A stretch of 64,000 bases of DNA, taken from assembly GCA_009746045.1 (NCBI GenBank), contig RPFO01000080.1, positions 4,352,981 to 4,416,980 on the forward strand. The letters run 5' to 3'. How positions within the stretch are numbered: the stretch's first letter is position 1; each line of letters opens with the position of its first letter. Shown here piece by piece: positions 41,184-63,725 of this stretch. A model generated the notes under the pieces. The model saw only the letters and a list, made by a program, of their open reading frames with translations, did not search any database and was not told the origin of the DNA. Both the position numbers and the translations under genes were made by a program. Source of the DNA: Mesostigma viride (lineage: Eukaryota; Streptophyta; Mesostigmatophyceae; Mesostigmatales; Mesostigmataceae).

Positions 41184-42013
41184 AAGCACGCCTGCTTCAA
41201 ATTAAAAAAAAATAAAAATAAAAATAATTATGATGGGCTCCCTCGATTGACAACGCACCATCGGGACCTGACCCAAAGAAAGCAAGCCCGCTTATATGCG
41301 CGCTCCTACATGCATCGAGAAACAATGCACAACGCAGAAGAACCAAGACAGCTCGCAGGAAAGAAACGAGCACCAGCAACCCCGCTCGCCAGTTGCATGT
41401 ACTTACACCTGTTGCAAGGTGATGGCGAGCACAGTCGACGGTAACTCGCCTGGCAACATTTGCTCCGCCTGGCAACATAACAAGGCAATATCACTCTTCG
41501 AATTGAAGCTCAATTGGCAAATGCAGCAATCCAAAGGAACAATCGATAGTAATGCCGACACTTGATTTACTGGATTGGACCAGTCGTCCACGACAAACAC
41601 TGTCAAGCTCTGGAGAAAATCCATGATAAAATGCCTTATCTATCGGATTGAAATTAACGCTAACTTGCGTGCTTAGAAACAAGATATTGAAACGTCGATC
41701 TACGTTTAGGTAAATGTCCATGCCGCCCCCGTTCATATCCGGATTGTTTCTCCCGCCATGGCTGCCGGGGGTCTGCTGTCTTGCACTTACGGCGCCTAAA
41801 TTGAGTAATTTACGCGCCCGCAGGCCCACCGGCCGACAGGCGAGCCTTGTTGTTGTTGTTGTTGTGTGATGTGTCCCACGCCGCCCAGGGGCGAGCCGTG
41901 TATGCAGGCTACGGACCTGCTACGGACCTGCTTGGAGTACCGCGCCACTAGGCTCGGGTGAGTCTGGATGCGCATCCAGACTCATGAGTCTGAAAAATAT
42001 GGTCCGCCCATGG
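41184..42013 (-). repeat. Right arm of the ~0.7-kb inverted repeat
   Basis: Reverse complement of 35526-36236 with two extra pieces: an A-rich insert at about 41200-41232 and a GTT-rich stretch near 41848-41900. The arm ends about 450 bp before the TTLL start codon. Confidence 0.88.
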
Positions 42014-42464
42014 GCGGCCGTGGGACACAACAAGTCAACAGCAACAACAGCTGTGCTGCAGAGAATTTGCAAGCTTCTGCAAGCAAGGTATTCTAACCTT
42101 CTGCTGTGCGCTGTAACAGCTATCGTCACTTGCTGGCGATTTTCTTGACACGGAGCCCGGAGGGACTGACGTAACCATGGTGGTAGGTATCGATTAGGGT
42201 CAAAAACGTCGATTATTGCCAACTTCCGCGCTTGGTTTCCAAGCTTTCATTATAATCATATCATTAGAATTCGTGCACATTCGCATGATTTAGTTTTGCG
42301 ACTGTCGATGCACGATTAGTTCAGCAAAGAACAAGCCTGCGCGTCAGTGCTGATGATCTCGATCATTATGAACAACTTTTTCATCACGCGGGCTCCCACT
42401 CCAAAATTGCCAACCAGTATGCCAAATTAGCTTGGTTCCCTCTTTTCGGCTTTTTCATAGCAGG

Positions 42465-54633
<12,169 letters not shown>

Positions 54634-54824
54634 GTCAGCCTACCCAGGGCTTCAGGGATTAGCCGTTGCATTTAGAAAGCTCCGCCAACGAAAAAAAAAC
54701 ATCGGCGCGGAGCGTTGATCTACCGGGCGGTCGTTGGGTAGGAATCTGCTGCGTTCAGTGCCCCATGATTCCCTCAGCGAAAATGAGTTTTTTTTCGTTC
54801 TTGTTCGAGACAGATACTTAAATG

Positions 54825-54830
54825 AATAAA
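54825..54830 (+). terminator. Possible polyadenylation signal of the TTLL gene
   Basis: AATAAA about 190 bp after the stop codon. A single hexamer is weak evidence, and no cleavage-site context could be checked. Confidence 0.3.
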
Positions 54831-54872
54831 CTACCATTTGTACCCCATGATTCTCCCAAAGGAGGCATGTGA

Positions 54873-55046
54873 AGGGAGGGAGGGAGGGAGGGAGGGAGGG
54901 AGGGAGGGAGGGAGGGAGGGAGGGAGGGAGGGAGGAGGGAGGGAGGGAGGGAGGGAGGGAGGGAGGGAGGGAGGGAGGGAGGGAGGGAGGGAGGGAGGGA
55001 GGGAGGGAGGGAGGGAGGGAGGGAGGGAGGGAGGGAGGGAGGGAGA
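54873..55046 (+). repeat. (GGGA)n microsatellite
   Basis: About 170 bp of GGGA with one slip near 54933. Confidence 0.97.
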
Positions 55047-55277
55047 ATTGTGAATGATTTCAATATTAATTGCTAATACATTTCTTGTTTTTGGTCCATT
55101 GGAGTTCCTTCCCACCAAGAGAAACATTTATTTTACATTTTTGTGTGCTAGGCTTTGTACGGACAGCCTATACCACACCTTCAAACTCAGTGCACATCAT
55201 TATCAAGTTGGTTATTGTAGCACCACGCTGGGGGCCCAGCATACTCGAACACAAGGTGTTGCCCCTCTTAGCAGCGT

Positions 55278-55488
55278 CGGTGGGTGGGTGGGTGGGTGGG
55301 TGGGTGGGTGGGTGGGTGGGTGGGTGGGTGGGTGGGTGGGTGGGTGGGTGGGTGGGTGGGTGGGTGGGTGGGTGGGTGGGTGGGTGGGTGGGTGGGTGGG
55401 TGGGTGGGTGGGTGGGTGGGTGGGTGGGTGGGTGGGTGGGTGGGTGGGTGGGTGGGTCGGTGGGTCGGTGGGTGGGTGGGTGGGTGGG
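55278..55488 (+). repeat. (GGGT)n microsatellite
   Basis: About 210 bp of GGGT with two GTCGGT variants near the end. Confidence 0.97.
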
Positions 55489-55952
55489 AGCTAAAAAGAG
55501 GCGTCCCTACGTCCCCTACACCACTCTTATAGGTAATAATAAAGGATTAATTAATTAGAAACAAAACTCTGTTGGGAGTACATGTAGCACATATCCCTGA
55601 GAAGAGGCATATGGCTTACATTCTGGGCTACTTCCTGCAAGGGTGGGAATGTAAGCTACCCTTGCTCTAGGTGCACCAGGGCACCTGCACCCTCATGAGC
55701 TTCACACTATGCCCAGCTAAGGGGGAGTATGTCATGTGGGGGAAGATCATCACAGCTATACAAGAGCTAGGGCATGGCTTCTCGACAGAGAGCATCTCTC
55801 TGCGCATGGCATAGCATGGCTAAATTCTTAATGCGACATCCATGGGGGTCCCATTATAGGCAGGGCGTGGCTAAATTCTGAAGGCATCATCCATGGGGGC
55901 CATTATGGGCGCACATGCGCCGGGGCCGCGTGGTAGGCTAAGCCTTACTAAT

Positions 55953-57175
55953 CTACACTACTGCTATATTTCCTAGACTGGGTTTGCTGAGGTGGCAGGG
56001 GGTGCCTGCCAGGGCTTGTGGCCGACGTGGATGACGTCCCCCCTCCAGTATACCGGTTTCCCTTCCTGCGCTCTGCCGTATCTGGAGGTAGGTCGGCCAT
56101 AGCTCGCGTCGCCGCTGTTGCTGGGCCAGGGTCAGGTCGTCGTCCAGCGTGAAGTGAGTCCCCGAGAGCTTCTTGCGGTTTTTAAGAAACAACAGCTTGT
56201 CCGCCATGTACTTAAAGGTGAGGAGCACGGGTGCCGGGCCAGCCTTACCCCGCGCGCGGGGGAGGCGAACAGCCGACATGTCCAGCTCACCAGTAATGCG
56301 CATGGGGGCAAAAATGTTGCGCTTAAATGCCGCAAGAAGAGTCGTCGAGTCCTCACCTGCCGGCTGGTCGAAGTGCTTGACTATGACGTTGTGGCTGCGC
56401 TGGGTCCTGTCGGCCTCCTCGCGGAGGTCGAGGGCTTGTTGTTTATTAAGCTGTGCCGCGATGGTGGAGGTGGTGGAGGTGGCGTGGTCCTTGAGCAGGT
56501 CCGCCCAGGTCTGGGTGGGAGGGGCGTCGCCGCTTGGGCCAGCAGAGGCCGGCTGGGCAGCGATATCCTTCACCGACTGGGCGATAATGCCGGCGGTGTT
56601 CTGCAGGCATTCGATTGCGATGGCGGTGTCCTGGAGACACTGGTCGATGGCGAGGAGCTGGGCTATGATGTCGGCGGTGGAGGTGGAGGTGGCAGTGGAG
56701 GTGGAGGCGAGGAGGGTGGAGGTGGAGGTGACGGTGGTGGAAATGTGAGGGAGCTCAGCAGCCAGCGTGCCGCCCATTGCCGCCACATCTGCGGCAAGGG
56801 GGGTCACGTGCTGCTGAATTAAAGGCTAATTCCGTGAGGATGGAGCGGTATGTGGCTGCGGAGATGGTGGGGGCCCAGATCTCGCCGTCAGACTTCGTCA
56901 GCAGGCCGGGAACAAAGAAGCATATGTGCTGAAGCTCGGGCCGGCTGTAGAGGCCCGTCAGCAGCAGGTCGCGGCTCTGTTTAAAATCAGTGCCGTCATA
57001 TTCCAGGAGGCGGCGGATGCTGTGAAGGTGGAGGCACAGCTCAAGAAGCGAGGCGTAGTCCCCGAAGAAAATGCACTGCAGAGCAGTTGCCGGGGAAATG
57101 TTGTTGTACCAGTCGTAAGTGTCGGCATGGAAGGAGTAGGGCTTGAAACGCGGTTCGCGTGGAAAGGATGAGCGG
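55953..57175 (-). pseudogene. LINE ORF1-like protein, frameshifted
   Basis: The minus strand reads PRFKPYSFHADTYDWYNNIS, then FKQSRDLLLTGLYSRPELQH, then shifts frame near 56820 into QQHVTPLAADVAAMGG and a Ser/Thr-rich region. It ends with LREEADRTQRSHNVIVKHFD, PVLLTFKYMADKLLFLKNRK, KLSGTHFTLDDDLTLAQQQR and RRELWPTYLQIR. The last part follows the RRM-like and C-terminal pattern known from L1-type ORF1 proteins (RNA-binding chaperones). The element's reverse transcriptase is not next to it in the expected direction, so this is a separate, broken copy. Confidence 0.72.
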
Positions 57176-57770
57176 CTGCGTTTAGGGTAGTGGCGATGCC
57201 GATGGCGAGGCCGCAGAGGAGTGAACCACTAACGCTAGTTGGCTAGGGTCACCGTTGCCTGCGAGGCCGGGAGGCGAACTTAGAGGCAGCCGAAGCTGCA
57301 GGCGTATTTGCTTGGCTCATCGCAGCTTCCAAACTGCGATTCGTCGAGGCGCGTTTGTTCGCCATATATTGCGTAATAGCGTCGGAAAATTATATCAGCA
57401 TGTGCGTCTTAGAAAGACGAAGCGATTGTGATATTCGCGACTAAAGTCGGTGCTCAAACGTGAAAGTTATGAGCGCCGCCGTCAGCCATGGCTACCTCGT
57501 GGCTCGTAGATCTTATTATAGGATAATAATAAAGGATGCATGCATGATGCGGCTATATGGCGACCTATGCCTGTAAAGCAATGGTACATTATGTGTGAGA
57601 TATGAGGGTCCCGGCCAGTGGAATCCGGGCGGCCGACGTGAACGAGCCAGGTACGGCAACGTGTTTGCGTGTTCCGTTTGCAGCGGAATTAATACGTCTC
57701 CCATGCATTATATTTGACGAGCTTATTAGTGCACCTTGCAGCAAGCTTCCATGAATTAATTAACTAATGA

Positions 57771-57836
57771 ATAGACACGTGACTGCGTCACGTGAGCATA
57801 AGTCCTCAGGGGGAGGGGAACATGGGATGGAATGGA
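57771..57836 (-). repeat. Extra short LINE A 3' end in tandem
   Basis: AATAGACACGTGACTGCGTC, ACGTGAGCATAAGTCCTCAG, GGGGAGGGGAACATGGGATG is repeated immediately by the 3' end of the main LINE at 57837 onwards, each copy preceded by TTAA-type bases. Confidence 0.85.
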
Positions 57837-58094
57837 TTAATTAATTAATTAATAGACACGTGACTGCGTCACGTGAGCATAAGTCCTCAGTGGGAGGGGA
57901 ACATGGGATGGAATGCATGGATGATGTAAGCTATCTAGGTCCTAGTGACAGAGTCGTGGGCACCGCGGCCCGAATCGCTATATATGAATGCCATACGCGG
58001 TCACACGCGGAGCCCCCACAGACTTGAGGGTGGTCTCCTTCATCACTACTTGCCATCTATCCTTGCGTACCATCTGCCTCCATATTACAGACAA

Positions 58095-58505
58095 TTGGAG
58101 TCACTGCCGCTATGACAGCCATGCCTAGAATGTTTGCCTAGCTATGCCAACACACCTAGTCACGTGCCGCCAACGAACGATACACAACCAGCCATAGCCT
58201 TAGCCTAGTCCCAGTACAGCCATGCATGCTACGTCCTGGCTACTGATGTTCAGATTACTTGCCCACGCTATACTTGTTATGCTACGCTTGCATGGGTCTT
58301 ATTGCACCCGCAGTTTGCCGGATCGTTAGCGTGTCCGTTTAGCTAGCGCGCCCGATTGCAGCTGTGGCATGCCTTTGGCATGAAGGAGACTGGGGGTCTC
58401 AGGTCTCTGCCCTTTCTCCTGTAGTGCACACAGAGGGATTAAAAGCATTTGAATCGGTGCTCCGTGACTCCCCAACGGGAGCACGAGTTTAATTAATTAA
58501 TTAAT
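58095..58505 (+). mobile_element. Nested LINE B 3' fragment with target-site duplication
   Basis: ATTACAGACAA flanks the insert (58084-58094 and 58505-58515), while the uninterrupted LINE copy at 38640-38700 has ATTACAGACAAACCAG once. The insert ends with GTGACTCCCCAACGGGAGCA, CGAGTTTAATTAATTAATTA, the same 3' end as module B. It proves that family B was active after this family A copy landed. Confidence 0.87.
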
Positions 58506-58549
58506 TAATTACAGACAAACCAGGAGGCTGCCCGGATGTGAGCCCGTCA

Positions 58550-61500
58550 CGTCTAGTGTACCACATGTCCATGCCGAGTCTATCACGAAAAGTCCACGGG
58601 TGGCGGCCCTGCCGCGCGCGGCCTGGGGCACGCCATGCAGGTGAGGACATATCGCCCAGGCTGGGCGGGCTTGGTGCCAGCTAGTCTATCTGATGTGTCT
58701 ATACCTGATCTGTGCGGGCCAGGTGCCCGGCTAGGCCCAGGCGCCTGTGCCTAATAATGTGGGAAACATAGGGCAAATCAGCGTACAAATCCTCATTACT
58801 ATAATGTGCAAACCAAAGGGGATGTTAAGGGCCTTGCGCAGCATCTTGGTGACGTACGTTGCCGTCGAGTCGTTGCTCCAGCTCCTGCGTTAGTTTCCAC
58901 CTCTCTTCGCCGTAGGTCAGGATCGTCAGAATGACGACCTTGAAGAGGTCACACTTGACGATCCGGGGTATAGGGCGGGGGTGCTCCACCAGCGGCGCGG
59001 TGGTCATGGAGTTGCGCCCACGCCATGCCCATCCGTGTCCGTCAGGCCGTCCTCGCAGACTGTCGGGAAGCCAACTGCCCAGCAGCCTCAGTGAAGCAGC
59101 TGGAAGTATAGCCGGTAGTTGACCTCGGTGTCGTCTAAGAGCTAGGCGGAGTGTGGGTGGGGGCCCTGCCATGCCGAGGGCCAGGGCCTCCGGTTTGGGG
59201 CGCTGATTTCTAGTAGACCAAGGCCGCCCGAGCCTCGAGCGCCAGGGCAGTCCAGCCAAAGCAGTTGGGCAGCCCTGAGTCCGGCTTCTCGATGAGCGTG
59301 ATGTCGGCGGCATTATTATTAAATGAGGTCAGCTAGTAAATTCTGCTTGTTAGTCGGCCCCCCTTGAATCCCCAAGCTTGTTCGTGATCGCTAGGCCAGG
59401 GGCACGGCCTGAAATGCTAGCAAAGCGAGCATGTGCCTGGCGCATATCATAATCCACTACAATAATAAACAGCTGTTTATTATTACCTAGGTACGGCGAC
59501 AGGACACAAACCTGCCAGACGCCGGTCTGCAGTACGGGCATGGCGGGGTAAAGCCGTGTTGAGTGCGCACCGAAGTGGTCGACCCCTCATAGAGCTCGTG
59601 CGGATGACGGTAATCAGGGGAGTGCATGGGGACGCGAGCGCGAGCAAGGACAGCCCATAGTGAGCGTCCCAGAGGACAGAATCAAAAGCCTTGATGAAGT
59701 CGACCAAGATCAGGATGGCGGGAAACTCACCAGGTTGCAGGAGAGCCGGATTTCCTCGAAGAGGCGACGCGTGACGCCGGAAGATGGCCATGACGGTGTT
59801 GCGCCCAGGACGAAAGCCCATTTGACTTTCCCATAGGTGACAGTCGAGAGCAGAACGAAGGCGGTTGAGGATCATGCGCATGAACAACTTGAGTGCGGTG
59901 CTCTGGGTGCAGACTCCTCGAGGTAGTTGGCGGGGTCGTCAGGGGAACCTTTTTTTGTACAGCATACAGTAATACGGTAGCTGTGCTGCCACTCAGGAAT
60001 CGGCGGCGCGTCGGCAAGCAGGATCCGGTTACAGACACGTCAAGCAGGAACCCCGTGAGCGCCGTCAGCTTATTAATCACCGGGGTGGGGAGCTGGTCAG
60101 GTCCAACAGCGGTGTAGAAGCGGAGTTGCTTGGCGGCGGTGCTCAGCTCGAGCTCGGTGAACGTACGGCGGCAGCTCGATGGTTGGGGTCGGCCAGGGGT
60201 TCCGTCAGGGCCGGGTACGTACGTGAAGTCCTGCTCAGCGGCGGGCGGCGTGGGCGGCGCAGGGACGTCCGCAGGCGTCACTGCCAGGCGCGCGCCCGCC
60301 AGAGGGCCAAGCAGCGGAGGCGGCGGGGGGGCGCCAAGCAGCCGGGACTGGGAGGAATACCACTGGTCAAGCTGCTGCTGCGGTGAGCCAGAGAGCGTCC
60401 GCGGCGCCGGCTGCGCGCCGCCGGCTGGCCGTTGGGCGTGACGCAGGCGGGTCCAGGCGTACTTGCCGAGCTGGTCCTGGAGGTGGGCGATTCAAGTACT
60501 CTGGCGGACATGGAGGTCCTCCTGCTCCTTGGTCGCCTGCCGGATGGCCTCGAGTGGTAATCGGCTTTGAGGCGGGCGTAGCCGGGCCGGGCGGGGTCGT
60601 GGTTGTCGCGCGCAGGGCTTGCCGGGCCTGGATGATGGCGGGGAGCCGGTGCAGGCTGGTGAAGCGGGGGGGGTGGCGGGCACTGGGCAGCAGGCCGGGC
60701 CCCGGCCGCGGGCAGCTAGCTTGCCAGCGAGGTGCCGCTAGGGCCGATGCCGAGCCGGCAGCGGGCAGCTGGGCGTGGCTGGCGGGGATGTCCAGCGCGT
60801 CGATGAACTCCTCTGCCGCGCGCTTGTGGGCGCGTTTTTCAGGGAAGTCCTCCAGAGCGGCGTCAGATTTCTCAAACAACTGCAGTCACTGCATGTGCGC
60901 AAATCAGGTGGTGCCACGTGCTTACGAAAGTGCGAGGGGATCGAATCGCAGGCGGATGCGGGGCCGGTGACGATGCGATGGTCGGACCAGGGGGATCACT
61001 TGCGAGCGAGCAGCTAGTACAGATCCTTGATACATATGACGCTTGCGCATTACAACATAGTCGATGCGGCGTTCAGTGCCAGTTGGCGAGGTGTGTGTGA
61101 CCAAAGCATCTAGACTATCTATGTGGAAAGCGGGTGTTCGGGCAGTTACCAAATCGCATGTCATAAGCAAATCAGCAATAAGTTCAGTGTTGGCAATTTG
61201 CGGAGACCGTACCGTTGGGGGCCGGTGCTAACATCCGCCAGTACCCGGTGGTAGCGTTGCGTTGGCATCCAGTAGCAGAGCGAGGTAGTTGCGACCAGGG
61301 GTGCCAATCGCCAGGTTCTCCAGCGCAGCAAAGAAGTCCTTGCGATCTTGTTCTGGGTGGCCGGAGTGGGGTGCGTAACCGACGCCCACCATCACTGGGG
61401 CGTAGGTCGAGTGGCCCTCCACCGAATGGAAGGTGGCCACAAGGAGCCGAGCGTTGACCAGCTGGGGTTCGCCCATGTGTCGTACGGTGAGCGGGGAGCA

Positions 61501-61785
61501 GAGGAGACTGACGCCCCCACGTTCCCGGTGCCGTCGCCGGCCGCCTCCGTAATAAAACCGCCAGCCGTCGATGTCGTCAGCAGCAAGGGCAGTCGGTCCG
61601 CGGGCCGATGCAGTGCGCCTGTGTTCTTGGATTCCCAGGATGGCGATATGATTGTCGATGCAGAAACCAATAAGATTGGAGACTCGATGGCACTGACAGT
61701 CGTCGCTGCGCAGGCAGTGACAGCGGTCAGCGTCAGGCTGGAGCGTGCGGGCGTTGAAGGTGGCGATGACCAATATGGCGCGCGT
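58550..61785 (-). pseudogene. LINE ORF2: AP-endonuclease and reverse transcriptase, decayed
   Basis: Endonuclease (61785-61040): IATFNARTL, ILGIQEHRR with the catalytic Glu, LLLDANA, RRIDYVVMRKRH. Reverse transcriptase (60120-59300): AVGPDQLPTPVINKL, ITVCCTKKGSPDDPANY, RGVCTQSTALKLF, MGFRPGRNTV, ILVDFIKAFDSV (catalytic Asp), GVWQVCVLSPYL. The YADD box is degraded to AADITLIE. Downstream is ILTYGEERWKLTQELEQRLD. Several frameshifts (for example after DPANY, and between endonuclease and linker) and an inverted duplication at 59461-59487 make it non-functional. The 3' part continues past the nested insertion. Confidence 0.85.
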
Positions 61786-61790
61786 TGACC

Positions 61791-62872
61791 GAAAAGCGGG
61801 GTGCAGGCCCCGCGCCGGCGGGGGTGGGGGCGAAGATGGAGCAGGGTGGTGATGGGGGTGGGGGTGGAGGTGGTGGGGTAGGGGGGGGCGGCGGGTGGAG
61901 AACTTACTTACAATTGTATGCTTTCAATCACCGTTTCGAACCTGTTCCTGCCAACGCGTCGAGGCGACGCCGACGGTTGGCTCAGTTGGCCAGGTAGAAT
62001 GAGTCTGCTTCTGTGCACACGCATAAAAAATGCGTGCAGTCTGAGGAGGTTTCGGAGGCCGGCCGCGCGACTGAGGCGGGGCGAACCTGGCTCACTGCCG
62101 ACCCGTTGCTCTCTCTCCGACAGCCCGAGGGCTGCGAAGGCACAGGGCAAGCTTCCATGCCTGCTGTAAAGAGCGGTATTAGCCCTGAAAGTGACCAGTT
62201 TATGGCATTTCTTTGGCTCCAGGTCATTTCATTAATGCAGGTAGGCAACATGTTTGTATTCCAGCACCTTTGGCAGTCTCAAGATTATAGCTTGTTATAA
62301 TGCATTCTTGTATTGCATGTCATAGATGGCTGTTTACGCGCGCGTAACCCACACACGTATATGAGCACCTTATTTAGGTCTAATGGGTTATCCGGGTGGT
62401 CTGACCCAAGGAAACCACCATTGGACTATCCAACTTAGTTGTCCAATGGTGGTATTCGGAGATTCCCTACCCTCCCTGGGAAGTTAGGGGGGGGTAGACT
62501 TTTCCTTGGGGAAAAAAGATCGTCTTTTGGCCAACTTTGAGTAGAGCTATCATCCAAACGCTTTGGTAAAGCCATGGTATTATCGCAAATTCTGAAAGCC
62601 CTTGAAGTGTAGGTATTCCTAGCATCTTGGCTGGGGGTATTTGGAGTTGTGGCCTGTAAGTTATTATTATTATTTTTTTTTTCAGGGGTATGAAAGTGCC
62701 AAAAATGGGTCAGCGGACTATGGCAATACAGCCAAACGTGGGATGCCGGTGCTTGCTGGCACCAGCAATGTTGGTGGGCCGGGGGCCAAGCCGAGAACTT
62801 CGTGGGACCCAAGCCCGGCTGTCGACCAGTGCATGGCCTACCACGGGGGTCGCCGCAGGGTGGCCAACGGCC
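61791..62872. other. Unassigned region between LINE endonuclease and PHD frame
   Basis: GC-rich in parts, with a G-rich run (61840-61895) and no reading frame I recognise. It may be the decayed 5' part of the LINE or separate DNA. Confidence 0.4.
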
Positions 62873-63370
62873 TCAGGGAGGAGGGTCGCCAGGGGCCCAG
62901 CGAGCTGACGGGAAGGGACGCCGCAGGTCGGCCATCACCGCGCTGGCCGGAGGTGGATCCCCAGGTGGGGCAGGGCTGGCAGCTGGGGACCCCTGCTGCA
63001 AGGCGGCCGGCCGGGCCGGACGTGGCGGTGCGGGAAGAGCGGGAGCACAGTGTGGAACCCTCCACGAGGGCCGCAAGGCGCAGGAGAGGGTCCAACTGGG
63101 GGCTTCGGGAGGGTGCGCGGGCCGAACTCGACACAGATGTGCGTTGGGAGCCCTACGGCCGAGGGTCCACGCTATCGGGGCAGGCCCAAGGGCCCGGGGG
63201 AGGCAGCCGGAAGAGGGCCTGACCAAGCAGCGCGTGTGCCAGCCACATTGGCACGAATCACACACGAGGCGACGAGGTGCGTCCTCACCGCTGTGGCAGA
63301 CCTCGCACACAGGCGATCGCGGCACGGGGGCACCACGACCACCATTGTCAATGCCCCCCATCTCCTGCAT
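62873..63370 (-). pseudogene. PHD-finger-containing frame, probably retrotransposon-derived
   Basis: The minus frame contains PVCEVCHSGEDAPRR, LVCDSCQCGWHTRC and LVRP: C-x2-C, C-x2-C, H-x2-C spacing of a PHD finger. The usual final W and C-x2-C appear only after a frame change (SPGPLGLPR region). PHD fingers are known in some LINE polyproteins. Its place upstream of the endonuclease at 61785, on the same strand, suggests the 5' part of the same element, but about 1.1 kb of unassigned sequence lies between. Confidence 0.55.
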
Positions 63371-63599
63371 TTGCGCCGCAATGCGCTAGGACCATCGCAG
63401 CACGGGGGCAGGCAGTCCATCCCGCGCCGGGGAGGTTGGGCGTCGGAAGGAGGCATGTGGGGCGGGTAAAGAACAACGTAGCGGGAAGCCCCGGGTGGAG
63501 AGCCGGGCGCGGACGCTGGGGGGTTGGGGGGCGGCAGCCCCGCAACGCGAGGCGGAACTCAGGAGAAAATACTGTCAGTTAGCTGCCCCATCTAAACGT

Positions 63600-63725
63600 G
63601 ATTAAGTACTTGCCGCGTGTCATGCGCATGGGCATGCCACGGAGCACTGTGCTAATCTGATTAGAAAATAATTACACGAAAGTTACAAATTTCGTCTGCA
63701 TCAAAGTTACAAATATCGCCCCCTC
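63600..63725 (-). repeat. Inverted copy of 29640-29745
   Basis: Reverse complement shares GATGCAGACGAAATTTGTAA-like text, TGTAATTATTTTCTAATCAG, ATTAGCACAGTGCTCCGTGG and CATGCCCATGCGCATGACAC with 29640-29745, about 85-90% by eye. It links the 186-bp direct repeats to a longer dispersed family. Confidence 0.8.

Larger units (their letters stand above)
34321..42464. other. Divergent intergenic region between monooxygenase and TTLL gene
   Basis: Both genes start outward from this 8.1-kb block, so their promoters must lie in it. It contains inverted repeat arms (35526-36236 and 41184-42013), matching 9-bp minisatellites (37432-37710 and 40846-41097), a LINE insertion (38434-39082), and a CCCA/CCAT module (39331-39640). 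34321-35525, 36237-37431 and 39641-40845 hold nothing I can name. A 148-codon plus frame at 39748-40194 has no recognisable feature. Confidence 0.6.
54634..55952. other. TTLL 3' flank with two microsatellites
   Basis: After the stop, 54634-54872 probably contains the 3' UTR. Then come GGGA and GGGT arrays, and 55560-55952 holds nothing I can name apart from a short local repeat (ATCCATGGGGGYCCATTAT, twice, 55838-55905). Confidence 0.55.
57837..61790 (-). mobile_element. LINE family A copy, inactive, with nested insertion
   Basis: Reading from 61790 down: endonuclease, linker, reverse transcriptase, C-terminal HRRLGLAGHLARTD-type region, 3' UTR with the CACGTGAC/GTCACGTG hairpin, TTAA tail. 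A 0.4-kb family B fragment is inserted at 58095-58505. The 5' limit is uncertain and may reach the PHD-finger frame at 63370. Confidence 0.85.
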
